NCBI GenBank assembly: GCA_949361645.1
Contig: OX442437.1
Location: forward strand, 4,675,668-4,739,667
Source: Spongilla lacustris
Lineage: Eukaryota > Porifera > Demospongiae > Spongillida > Spongillidae
Direction of reading: 5' to 3'
Length of the DNA: 64,000 nt
Every line of letters begins with the position of its first letter. The stretch's first letter is position 1. Under the pieces are notes generated by a model, which was not told the DNA's origin, ran no database searches, and was given only the letters and a program-made list of their open reading frames with translations. The position numbers and the translations under genes were made by a program. Shown one piece after another: positions 10,616 through 21,044 of this stretch.

Positions 10616-11140
10616 GTAAGTGTGTTATCAGCTGATTGTCCTAGCAGATTCATTTGCCTAAAATAGGTGACAATGAGTGAGATTGGGCCTCATGATACCC
10701 TCCACCTTGAGTGGATAATACATATATGTCTGAGAAGCAGGCATATATGGGGGACCTATCCTCAATGGCAATTGAATAAAAATCACAAAGAAGGTAACCC
10801 CAGGAGTTTATAAGTTTGATGTTTGCTTCCATATAGTCAGAAACAAACCACAAAACATGATGTTGCTAGGCCTAGGCAGTGACATGTTCAGTGTTGCTAC
10901 AGCTGGACATCAGTATGCATAGCATTTTGGTGGGTACTTCTGCACAGCTGGTATAAATGGCTGATCCTTTTATCTCTACCACTAATGGCCCCTCACTCTA
11001 ACAAGTGTCTTAAATGTACATAGAAGTACAGGTTCTGATGAATGCACTTGCCTGTACTAGAGGGCAGGTACACAATGTCATACTGGTACCTGGTTATATT
11101 AAGGCAACCCAATGTAAAAAAATGAAGGGAACAAGATATA

Positions 11141-11408
11141 AAAAACATTCTCTCTGAGAAAGTTGGTGGTATATAGGATTTGAAGGCAATGGTGGTGTAA
11201 AAAGGAAGAGAACAAGGGATCAATGATGATACTAATTTTTTTTAACAGTCCTATATTTAGCAACGTAAAATGTACGTACTACAAAAGTGATAAATATAGG
11301 ACTGTTAAAAAAAATTCGTATCATCATTGATCCCTTGTTCTCTTCCTTTTACACCACCATTGCCTTCAAATCCTATATACCACCAACTTTCTCAGAGAGA
11401 ATGTTTTT
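11141..11408. repeat. Long palindrome, arms about 119 bp
   Basis: Arms 11141-11259 and 11291-11408 are near-perfect reverse complements around a loop of about 31 bp. The arms include AAAAACATTCTCTCTGAGAA and AACAGTCCTATATTTA. It is probably a foldback transposon. Confidence 0.85.
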
Positions 11409-11471
11409 AATATATTGTGTAATTGTTGTGTTGATTCTATAACTGTCTCTTAGACTATACTGATAATAGTT

Positions 11472-11607
11472 AGACACTGGAACCGAGGGATCTACGTGAT
11501 CTAGAATCCCCGAGGGCCCTGGGCTGTAGCGTCCCGAGCGGTAGCGAGGGCGCTACTAAGGGCCCGAGGGATTCTAAATCACGTGGATCCCGAAAGTGAC
11601 AGTGTCT
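11472..11607. mobile_element. Small foldback MITE, 136 bp
   Basis: Imperfect inverted arms begin AGACACTG and carry GAGGGATC, ACGTGAT and GAATCC, then GGGCCC. The centre is GC-rich (GTCCCGAGCGGTAGCGAGG). The target duplication is unclear. Confidence 0.65.
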
Positions 11608-13827
11608 TGGTATGGGGTGCCACCTGTATATACAGATATGCACCATCATATGTAGCTATGGCATGCATGCAGTGTCAAAATGGGCTAGTGAAGTGGTTGC
11701 ACATGCAGAGCAAGTGAATTAAATCTTTAAAACCTTAGCTCCTCCCACTTCTTCCAGCATGTGGCCATTGAGATCTCAGGTGCATGTGGTAAGACTTTGC
11801 AAGAGAGTTTGGTCAAAAGATTGCAGTTTATAATTATACTGAAGATCAGCGATCATTCAGCTACCTTATATGCAAAGTTTCTGTTGCAGTGCAGCTGGGT
11901 AATGCTGCTGCAGTTCTAGGCACCATGGAGATGCCTAACTGTGACTATATGCGTAAATAGGACATGTGCATGTGTTGTAGTGTATATATGCTGTATATAG
12001 GTAGAATAGATTTAAAATCAATGACATTGTGAAACTATTCTTTGCCGCATTACAGTCCAATTCCAAACCATATCTGAATAAGTAGTAAGGTATTTGCTTA
12101 CAGATGATGGATAAGACATTTCAGGGATATCCGACGGTAATTTTAGCTACTTGTCCAACATTGATTGAAGTAGGATAGCTCTTGATCAGTACAATAAATA
12201 AAAACCTTCTTTTGAAGGGTTGAATGATAAGGAATTAAAACGAAATAGTCCTGCGTGAAGATGTACTGATCGTCCTACTATATAATTATAATTATATATA
12301 TATGTGCTGGCTAAATCCATCAGCAGCTATGGGAATCAGGGTCTGGGGCCGAGACTGCCACCCCCCCCCCCCCCCACCCCCCTTTGTGCAAGTCATTTCC
12401 TCCTAGGTTATTAAAAATGATCAAACGAGTATTTCTAATGGCTAGACTAGAACCCTTTAACGTAGAAGCTTTGCAGACAACAACAAAAACTGGTGTGGTC
12501 TGCGTACGAGGCGAAACGAGAATATGCATGCATGCATGCACTCATTGAAAGCCCTACGCCCAGAAAGTTTAGAATGATATTGAGGTCCCATAGCAACTAC
12601 CCGGACAACCGATGACCTTTGGAATGTGCTATACACAAAGCATACGGAATACAATGAACACCTATAAGCCATATTATGCTAAAGAAACACCTCTGACCTT
12701 CCTGAGATCATATAAATCAGGAGATGCCTCATTCATGTGGATGTACGTATTACACTTGTGGTACCTTTAGAGCCTTATGTACATGATTTCCGACAAAAGC
12801 ACCACCAAAATACTGTTGGTGGTGCACTCCAACTGACTGTAATGCATCATCCAACGCCTTAACAAAGGGGCCTTCTTTTTTAGAAAAACCCTTTTCCACA
12901 ATAGTATTAGATTTGGCTACCTCTGCGTCCTAAGCAAAATCATGGCCTGTATTGCACATTTTTAATGTTTAGTGCATATGGCTTACTAGTTTTTCAAGAT
13001 GTTTCTTTTTTTCTTCACATTGCACAAAAAAATCAACGGGGACTGGGTCTTTCTCCCCAATCACCAGGGATACATATGTTGTCATTTGCTGCAATACAGC
13101 GTATGCCTCCTCGGCTTGCTCCAGCTCAGCTTGCAATAAGCGAAGCTTTTGCAGCTCTTGGCTATATGTGTCAAATCTGGATCTGGAGTGGTCATCCTCA
13201 CTTGAAAGCAGGGCCAGTTCAAGGTCGAGGGCCAGTTCAAGGTCGAGGGCCAGTTCAAGGTCGAGGGCATGACACTCATCTTCAAGCAAACCATAAAGCT
13301 TTGTAAAGATGCTCATAGTGATGTGAAGCCCGGGGGGGCAAACCTTGTGCACATGCGTTTTGTGGGTGTGTATGTGCACACGTATGTGTGTGTATGCATT
13401 TATGTGTGTATGCATGTATGTGTAGTTATGCAAAAAAAAAAAACGAAATTTATTCAATAGGGATGTTAAATATAGGTTCCGTGATGCAGTTGTAAAAGTG
13501 CTGTGCTTGTTTCCTGCGCACTCCTGATGCAGTGTAGCACTGCTGGTCAGCGCATATGGATTTATATGTTCTTGGTGGTGCATGTCCTCTGGCTGAGAGA
13601 GGTTTTACCATGTTCTGATGGAAGGTCAAGCAACACAAGCATGGGTAGCATCCAATAACAAAGGTGAAATATTGGTATGCATTATTTTGGGCCCAGTTTC
13701 TCACATACCACTTGCTCCAGATAGCCCATACATTCTAGTAATGAACTCGTAGTCCCCACACATGAACAACTTGAATGTGTATTGCCTGTTTGTGTAATGT
13801 TTATTCTTTATGCTGTCATGTTAGATG

Positions 13828-14837
13828 TAGGGTGTGTAACCGATTTTCAGGTTTTGTAGGTTAACCGATTATTCACGATTAGACTATGCATTTAGTAGAA
13901 TAGCAGGTTACCGATTTCAGAATTTCCTTTAGTCGAAATAACCGATTCTGTTTTTCTTAGTCGATATTCGTTTCCTTCATATGCAGAAATCGGTAGGAAA
14001 TCGATTACCTTTTTTATATGGCCCTTCGCCTGAAGTACAAAGGGTTAATTAATCGATATACAGAAAAATTGTTGACATGATGTAATGAACATTAGTCTGG
14101 GGACCCGGCTGAATTAGTAAATACGCGCAGTCAGTGGGCACGGCGATTTAAATACGTTCGTGCTCTCTGCAGTATAGTACATGTGCGTTAATCGAACGTG
14201 CTATGTACTCTTTTGCACAGCAGCACAGGTGACAGGTGTCCAAATACTTAGGTACACTGGCTCTTTCCCAGACGTTCGGCCATAAGTTTAGTTGGGCGCA
14301 TAGCCCGACCTTCGCGTATTGGCAGAAGGTCGTGTACCAAACCCGCACAGTTTTTGTACAAGCTGCAACGAAGGTCGGGCTACGCCCAACTACCATAAGT
14401 TAACATTATGAAATCGTACATGTCTTGATTGGTGGCTTTGTCATATGCGTGGAAAGGTGTTCCACCCATCCACCCAACATGCAAGAATGTGTTCTTTGGT
14501 GAAAAAATATTTGAAACACTTATAATTCCCATCCACCGCCATTGAATCATTCCCACCAGTGGATGTGGCGTCACATTGGAATGCACCTCGTTCCCAGTCC
14601 CTGCGGATACTGGAATGTTGGCATAACCAGCTGATAAGTAATAAAACTGGCTATACGTGTATAGGCTTGAGAAACTGTGATTTATCTGGAAAATATCACA
14701 AATCGGAAAAACCTCGAAAAACCTAGGTAATCGCCAAAATCGGATTTTCAAGTTGCTATTAACCTGAAAAATCGATTGGACTTTTTTTCATAGTCGAAAT
14801 AATCGATTTTGATTTATGAAAAAGGTTACACACCCTA
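13828..14837. mobile_element. 1.0-kb TIR element in an intron of the RING-family gene
   Basis: The ends are inverted: TAGGGTGTGTAACC at 13828 and GGTTACACACCCTA ending at 14837. Several AT-rich AACCGATT/AATCGATT subterminal motifs occur at both sides. It lies between the exons at 14853-15101 and 13709-13785. No transposase is seen. Confidence 0.7.
14281..14400. mobile_element. Nested foldback MITE, about 120 bp
   Basis: Inverted arms GTTGGGCGCATAGCCCGACC (from 14291) and GGTCGGGCTACGCCCAAC (to 14390) are flanked on both sides by CATAAG. It is inside the 13828-14837 element. Confidence 0.65.
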
Positions 14838-15920
14838 GATAACTGTTCGTACCTCAATTCCATCCCTTGCAGATGTGCTACTTGATCTTTACAATGGTCA
14901 AGTGCTATGTGGAGGTTGGTAACAGTGTCGCCTGCTTCAAAGCAGCAAAACACACAGGTGTTGTGGACTGAGTTAGGCGCTGCAACATTCACGGCTATTT
15001 GGAAGTTCATTTTGAACAACCCGCCTCCTTTGTCCCCTCCAATTTTTAGCCACACCTCACTGGTGGGGATGACCCCATCATGCCAGATAAGCCGTCCTGT
15101 CCTGCATTAGGTTTCAAAACAAATTAATTGTAATGTCTGGTGTGTGCCTTTTAAGCACCTAACCTTTGATTCTCTTCCAAAAGTTCAACAACCTTTAGAA
15201 CCAGATATGGAATGTAAACTAAAGCAGCTCCCCTAAGCTCCTCACCACCAGAAGTGGATGGAAATGAAAATAGAGCCATCTCTCCTTTCAAGTTGTCCCC
15301 CACTATTTATCTGCAGATGTAGCGCATCCTCTGCTCCCCAGCTAGTGAAACACCTGATGCTTTGAGCCACCTGAACAAACAATTGGTTAATTTTTTATGA
15401 TGTGTATAAAGTTCTTTACCGTCTTAGAAGCCGCAGTTTATACCAGGGAATGGTAAGGCCAGTTTTAATGGCCAATACTTCAGTTGGGCCAATTGAGACG
15501 TTTGTTATCCCTGCCTTCTCCAGTAATGACTTCTTCTCTTCATCATTCAATGTGAGCACCTCGCTCTCAAGCAGGGCTGATGGTTCCCCTCCACTGATGA
15601 CACTTCTAGCTGTCTGCATCTCTGAACACCGTGTTTTGACAGTCCTGGAATAAGCAGCTGTAGTTGGATGCTGGGCTTTTGTTAACTTCATGAATATCAT
15701 TGGCTACAAGGTACGGTCAAACATAACATAACAATTTAAGTGGCACTGAATACACCTAACCATCCCTCCTGTAGCCAGCTGTACTGTGGCTTGGGAAATC
15801 CACCTAAATCTAGATTTTGGATTAATCTTTAATCTCCAAAAAAAATCGAAGAAAAAGCAAAAAAAATCCAACAAAAAGTCCAAATATCACCAAAAATCGA
15901 AGAAAAAGCAAAAAAAATAT

Positions 15921-16205
15921 TTACAAAGTTGGACAAAGTTTATATCTCACTTCGTCAGGAAGTGAGTTACGAGATGCTTCATTGAAGGCTAGCATTACTG
16001 ACAGTTCAACAGCATCTTCCAGGGTCTGTTCTTGTCGGTCAGTAAGCAAATTACGAATTTGAGAGAAAGCCCTTTCTACACAAGCTGAACTTGGCTGCAT
16101 CAGCATGACACGAAATGCTAAACGTGTGAAATTGGGTAAAACCGATCGGTTTTGACGCCACCACTGCATGAGGTCAATGTCATGACGGATGTCGTTTGCA
16201 AGGGC
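15921..16205 (-). pseudogene. hAT transposase, C-terminal dimerisation domain
   Basis: The frame downstream of the gypsy insertion carries the hallmark hAT C-terminal motif, with PSSACVERAFSQIRNLL preceded by WWRQNRSVLPNFTRLAF. It ends at a stop at 15921. It is the continuation of the frame that stops at the other gypsy border (21045): removing the gypsy element and one AATAT copy leaves the codons in register. The visible frame that runs on into the LTR is incidental. Confidence 0.85.
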
Positions 16206-16210
16206 AATAT
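16206..16210 (+). repeat. Gypsy target-site duplication, left copy (AATAT)
   Basis: These five bases immediately precede the 5' LTR and are repeated at 21045-21049 immediately after the 3' LTR. Confidence 0.9.
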
Positions 16211-16464
16211 TGTTATGATGATGTGCTAATTGGGAGGACACTAATGCACATCCCTCTGACTAGAGGAGCGCCGCTCTTTGTTACATGCATGCACCTTTGC
16301 GCACAATGACACCCGCACCTTTGTGTATTGTGTTATTGTGTTATGCAAGTATATAACCTGCACTGTTTCTCTGTACTGGATCCTGTATTCTTGAGTGCTA
16401 TCATTTCCTGTTTGTTTTGCTACCGATCTCATACATTCCGCGTCCAACGTTGAGGAACACGACA
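16211..16464 (+). repeat. 5' LTR, 254 bp
   Basis: It begins TGTTATGATG and ends GAACACGACA (TG...CA). It carries an 8-bp duplication (TTATTGTG, near 16330) that the 3' LTR lacks. A TATATAA box-like motif lies at about 16351. Confidence 0.93.
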
Positions 16465-16472
16465 GGACAAAG

Positions 16473-16490
16473 TGGCGTAGTCGGCAGGAT
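16473..16490 (+). promoter_or_regulatory. Primer-binding site complementary to tRNA-Ser
   Basis: TGGCGTAGTCGGCAGGAT starts 8 bp after the LTR. It matches 18 nt of the 3' end (with CCA) of animal tRNA-Ser of the GTAGTCGTGGCC type. The complementarity is from memory of the tRNA sequence. Confidence 0.8.
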
Positions 16491-16513
16491 CAGATCGGAG
16501 TAAAATATACAGA

Positions 16514-17602
16514 ATGTCGGAAACAGCGCAGTTGATCGCGCTGCTGCAACAGCAGTTGGAGGCACAGAAAAAACAGACCGAAGCTCTGGCCGAAGCACAG
16601 CGGAAACAGACGGAAGCCCTCATTGCGGTGCTCACCCGCGAAGCCGATAGGCCCCCCCGCGATCTCGAGTTTCCCGCAGCAGCGATTCCCAGTTTCGTGC
16701 CTTTCGACTCAACAGCGGAACTCTGGACAGACTACTGGGCGCGTTTCCTGACCTTTCTGGGTGCAAATTCGGTCCCGCAAGAGAAGAGAGCTCAGGTATT
16801 CCTGACGAACCAGTCGCGAGTCACCTACAAACTTCTCAGCAACCTAGCTTCTCAACAATCACCACCCGCCAGCGTCAACGACCTGAGTCTGGAACAGATA
16901 GAAGCGTTCATGAAGGAGCAGTTCGACCCCACCCGTTACGTCGTCAGGGAATGTTTTAAATTTTGGAGTGAAATGCGTCGTAAGCCCGGTGAGACGATCC
17001 AGGAGCTAGCGGCACGCATCCGTCAAGATGCAGTCACCTGCGATTTCCCACGCATCAAAGATCCATTAGACGAGGCCCTCTGCACCCGTTTCATGTGCTC
17101 TGTGGGCAACAAGGCGATCCTCAAGGCTCTTTTCAGAGTGAACGACGGGGAGCTCACCTTCGCCAAAGCCATAGCCATCGCTGTGGAAACTGAAGAAGCT
17201 GCCAAAGTGGCTAAAGAGACGGTTTATGGATCTAAGCCAAGTCCCAGCCCAGTGAACCAAATCCGGCCTCCAGGAAGACAGAATCGGGGACGTAAAGGTG
17301 GACCAGATTTCACCTATGGTACCTGCCCCCGCTGTGGGAAGAATGATCACAAAGCGGCTGAGTGTCCATTCATAGATGCAGTCTGCTACTTCTGCAACAA
17401 GACGGGGCATCTCGAGGTGGTTTGCCTTAAAAAGAAGAAGAGCGAGCAGCAGTCAGTGAATGCTATTAAGCAGCGGATCCAGACAGTGAAAGAAGCCAAA
17501 GCTGTCCCTCAACTGAAGCAGGTAATCAAAGTGAACAGGGAGACGTTCACTTTTGAGGTTGATACAGGTGCTGGGGACAACTTCTGTGCAGAAGCCACAT
17601 GA
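16514..17602 (+). CDS. gag: Gypsy gag and start of protease
   Basis: 362 residues from an ATG 24 bp after the primer site. Residues about 5-45 form a Gln/Glu-rich helix. A capsid-like domain follows, with FDSTAELWTDYWARF and CFKFWSEMRRKPGETI. Two CX2CX4HX4C zinc knuckles (CPRCGKNDHKAAEC and CYFCNKTGHLEVVC) bind RNA. The aspartic protease begins at FEVDTGAGDN near residue 348. The frame stops at a TGA (17600-17602) where related proteins have a residue, so gag-pol is prematurely closed. The upstream part looks undamaged. Confidence 0.9.
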   Translation: MSETAQLIALLQQQLEAQKKQTEALAEAQRKQTEALIAVLTREADRPPRDLEFPAAAIPSFVPFDSTAELWTDYWARFLTFLGANSVPQEKRAQVFLTNQSRVTYKLLSNLASQQSPPASVNDLSLEQIEAFMKEQFDPTRYVVRECFKFWSEMRRKPGETIQELAARIRQDAVTCDFPRIKDPLDEALCTRFMCSVGNKAILKALFRVNDGELTFAKAIAIAVETEEAAKVAKETVYGSKPSPSPVNQIRPPGRQNRGRKGGPDFTYGTCPRCGKNDHKAAECPFIDAVCYFCNKTGHLEVVCLKKKKSEQQSVNAIKQRIQTVKEAKAVPQLKQVIKVNRETFTFEVDTGAGDNFCAEAT

Positions 17603-20600
17603 AAGAAGCTGGAAAGACCAGCACTAACCCGAGCAACAAGCTGCTATGAAGTTGCAAATGGTCAGCCCCTCCCAACATTGGGGGATTCACTGCATCTGTG
17701 GCACTTCAGGAAGATGGAAGTTCCAGCATACCCCTGAACTTCACGGTGGCCAAAATCCCAAAGCTTAATCTCCTGGGACATGACGCCATTGTCAAGCTAG
17801 GCATCAATGTCTCAGCTCTGATGGGTGTGCATTCTGAGGCTCAACAGAATTTCTCTGTTAAAACCATTCATTCACCCGAAGCAGACCTGGCTCTGCAAGA
17901 GGCTTGCAAGAAGCTATGTCAGGAGTTCCCGGACCTTTTCAAGACTGAGCTGGGGTGTCTCAAGGATTTTCAACTGGAGCTAAAATTCAAGCCTAGTATG
18001 AAACCTGTTTTCTGCAAGCCTCGTGTTGTTCCTTTCTCAATCCAAGACAACCTCTGCAAAGCCTACGATGCAGGAATGGCTAAGGGTGTCTGGCAACCTA
18101 TCCAGTTCAACGATTATGGCACTCCAGTTGTACCTATCCGCAAAGCAGCCCTTCCTGGTCAGGTGTCACCCAAACTGAGAGTCTGTGGGGACTACCTCAG
18201 CTAGAACCACATCGTTACCCCATGCCACGTCCAGAGGACCTAATGCAACGGTTGGGTGGCGGTCATGGGTTTACAAAGATTGACCTCGCAGATGCTTACA
18301 ACCAGATTCAACTTGCACCTGAGAGTCAGAAACGGTTGGCTCTTAGTACTCATTGAGGGGTTCTTCTCCAAAAGAGACTTCCTTTTGGCATCAGCTCAGC
18401 ACCAGGCTACTTCCAGGAAATCATGGATAAATTGACCAAAGACCTCCAAGGAGTGGCAGTTTACATGGATGATATCCTGGTCAGTGGGGCAATGGCAGCC
18501 GAACATCTCCAGAACCTTCATGCTCTCCTAAGACGTCTGGAAGAAAAGGGTCTCCGTTGTCGTTTGGAGAAGTGTTCCTTTGCCCAACCTTCCATTGAGT
18601 ACCTGGGACACACCCTCTCACAGAAAGGGGTAGCCAAAGGACAAAAGGTGGATGCAGTCAAAGCGATGCCACCACCTGAAAATGTAGCTAGTCTTCGATC
18701 ATTCTTGGGTTCTATACAGTTCTACAACAAGTTTCTGCCAAACTTGGCCACCATCACAGAGCCACTTCATCGCCTCACTAAGACGGGTGTTCCATGGAGT
18801 TGGGGTAAAGAACAAGCAGACGCTTTTCTGAAGCTAAAGGACCTTCTTGGTGCAGACACTGTATTGGCACATTTTGATCCATCTCTTCCCATTGGAATCT
18901 CCTGTGATGCCTCAGATGTTGGGGTGGGAGCTGTCCTGTTTCATCGGTACAATGATGGTAGTGAACGCCCCATTGCAAATGCCTCTAAGACACTCACAAC
19001 TACCCAGCGGGGGTACAGCCAAATACAAAAGGAAGCACTAGCCATCATCTTTGCACTGAATAAGTTCCATCAGTTTCTGTATGGACGCTGTTTTATTTTA
19101 GTCACTGATCACAAACCTCTTCTTGCCCTGTTTGGACCAACAAAAGCAACCCCAGCCCTGGCAGCAAACAGACTGGCTCGTTGGGCCCTGATGCTCAGCC
19201 AGTACGAGTATTCCATTGAGTATCGGAAAACATCTGATCATGGAAATGCTGATGCCTTAAGTCGCCTTCCTGCTGGTCCAGATACAACATTTGATGATGG
19301 GGAAGAGGAAGCAGATGTGGACACAGTTTGTATCATCAATACCATCAGTTTACAGTTGAATCCCTTGGAACCTGGTGTGCTGGCTAAAGAATCTAACAAA
19401 GATTCCACCATCTCCAATGTCATGCGATACACCAGAGAAGGCTGGCCTCAGAAAGGGGGATTAGAAGAAGACACTACCTTGGAGATATTTCAGAAGCTGG
19501 CAGTTTCTCTTTCCACAGCTTATGGATGCCTCCTGTATGGTTCTAGAGTGGTTATTCCTTCAAGTCTTCGACCTCAAGTTCTACAGCTTCTACATCTGGG
19601 ACATTTCGGTATGCAAAGGATGAAGCAACTTGCCCGTACTGCTGTCTACTGGCCTCACATTGATGCTGACATTGTAGATCTCTGCCACAAGTGCACTACA
19701 TGTGCAGAGCACCAATCAAACCCACCCAAATCGGCCAACCATCCATGGATGCTCCCAGAGAAACCCTGGAGCCGAGTACATATAGATCATGCAATTAACT
19801 TCCTGGGCACCAACTGGCTAGTTCTCATAGATGCCTACTCAAAATATCCTTGCATCCATCCAACAACATCTACATCCTCCAAGTCAACAACTGAGCTGGA
19901 AGTAGAGCATCAATCTGGGTTCGGATCTGGCGGCCATTTAGAAGTTCACTTGGCGAGTACCCTTCAGCCAATGGTGTCCGTCGGTATTGCATTAGGAACT
20001 CTTGCAGTGCTGCCCGAGGTGGTAGAGAGGATTTTGAGAGAGACTGTTTGAAAGTCTGCACCAAACGCTCTGCTGCTCCATTTGTGGCTGGATGATATGG
20101 GGCACCCGTCAAGTGAATAATGCCCCTCTCCCTACACCACGCCTGAAACTCCTCAGATGAGAATGAAGATGCATTATCTGAGACAATGGTGTGTGGGTAT
20201 CCAAAATGGGCAAAGTCTTGCTCTAGCATCACCAGCACACATGGCTCAAGGTCGACAGGCCAAGGCAGCAGCACAGTCCCAAGCCAAGGAGCCTCCTCAG
20301 CTAGTGGCTCCCATCTACACTGTGGGCACTCCCTACTATGCTCTATACTGTGGCCCCAGATGTGAAAGAGATCCTAGATGGGTTCCAGCAGTGGTTACCA
20401 AGGTGTTTGGTTCTCGCAGTGTGAATGTGAGAGTGTTTCCTCGTGGTGGAACCTGGAGACGCCACATTGAGCAGCTGCGACCACGTTATGGTGTGGATCA
20501 AGATGCAGACCCAGGAGAAGTACCAGCTCCAGCCGGCACACTGAAGGGAGATCCCCTTGTGCAAGAAACAGCTGAAACTACTCCTGTCATTGCCTTGAAT

Positions 20601-20754
20601 TCTGAGGTAGCAGCACCCTGCACGACAATGGAAACATCTGGTCAATCACAGGAGCCTGGGCAGTCAAAGTGACGAAACCCTCGTTGGCCAACAGGTGACC
20701 AATATGGTCCAGACAACCCATGTCGCTCATCCAGAAGGAAACCACATGGACAAT
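17603..20754 (+). pseudogene. pol: Gypsy pol: protease, RT, RNase H, integrase (damaged)
   Basis: After the TGA at 17600 the coding trace continues with a frameshift near 17690, a second break near 18200 and a TGA at about 18354. A long open segment then spans 18423-20051. Seen: YMDDILVSG (RT active site), ISCDASDVGVGAVL and TDHKPLLAL (RNase H), LGHFGMQRMKQLARTAVYW with a CX2C pair (integrase zinc finger), and HIDHAINFLGTNWLVLIDAYS (integrase core start). The next segment, about 19892-20231, is inverted. After it, plus-strand coding resumes with TPYYALYCGPRC to a TGA at 20670, with a related tail to about 20754. It is inactive as it stands. Confidence 0.88.
19892..20231 (-). other. Inverted segment within the gypsy integrase
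   Basis: On the minus strand this stretch encodes the middle of the integrase core: IVSDNASSFSSEEF, APYHPATNGAAERLVQTF and YRRTPLAEGYSPSELLNGR. These are exactly the residues missing from the plus-strand frame at this point. The borders carry short inverted matches (GAGC/GCTC within GAGCTGGAAG and TTGCTCTAGC). It is a microinversion of about 340 bp. Confidence 0.85.
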
Positions 20755-20798
20755 GAGAGTTTTCGCCTTCTCACGGTACTTCAAGGCTGGCAGGGAGA

Positions 20799-21044
20799 TG
20801 TTATGATGATGTGCTAATTGGGAGGACACTAATGCACACCCCTCTGACTAGAGGAGCGCCGCTCTTTGTTACATGCATGCACCTTTGCGCACAATGACAC
20901 CCGCACCTTTGTGTATTGTGTTATGCAAGTATATAACCTGCACTGTTTCTCTGTACTGGATCCTGTATTCTTGAGTGCTATCATTTCCTGTTTGTTTTGC
21001 TACCGATCTCATACATTCCGTGTCCAACGTTGAGGAACACGACA
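20799..21044 (+). repeat. 3' LTR, 246 bp
   Basis: It begins TGTTATGATG and ends GAACACGACA. It matches the 5' LTR apart from about two base changes and the absence of one 8-bp unit. A weak purine tract (GGCAGGGAGA) precedes it. Confidence 0.93.

Larger units (their letters stand above)
10616..12764. other. Intergenic region with two foldback elements; no gene seen
   Basis: It contains the palindrome 11141-11408, the small foldback 11472-11607 and a C-rich tract at about 12360-12382. No exon with credible splice sites or family similarity was found. Confidence 0.45.
12765..15794 (-). pseudogene. RING-family multi-exon gene, 3' part (after the hAT insertion)
   Basis: Exons in coding order: the exon remnant 15761-15786, then 15420-15703, 15164-15370, 14853-15101, 13709-13785, about 13453-13652, 12987-13343 and 12765-12929. 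Family landmarks in order: ATVQLATGGM; IPWYKLRLLRRWLKASG; VWLKIGGDKGGGLFKM; GDYEFITRMYGLSGAS; a Cys-rich PCLCCLTFH; RGHAPPRTY; CPPGLHITMSIFTKLYGLL; and GGAFVGNHVHKALK. I recall this as an uncharacterised, possibly transposase-derived family common in sponges and cnidarians. Damage: an in-frame TAA at 15307-15309, no AG acceptor before 13652, a stop in place of a donor near 13450, and an 18-bp unit encoding LDLELA triplicated near 13210-13270. It is therefore a relic. The gene continues left without a clear last exon. Confidence 0.7.
16211..21044 (+). mobile_element. Ty3/gypsy LTR retrotransposon, 4834 bp
   Basis: A complete LTR element with 5' LTR, tRNA-Ser primer site, gag with two zinc knuckles, protease, reverse transcriptase, RNase H, integrase and 3' LTR, flanked by a 5-bp duplication AATAT. 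The two LTRs differ by about two substitutions and one 8-bp indel, so the insertion is fairly young. Coding damage (stops, frameshifts and an internal inversion) nevertheless makes this copy non-autonomous. It sits inside the hAT transposase gene. No envelope-like frame follows pol. Confidence 0.95.
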
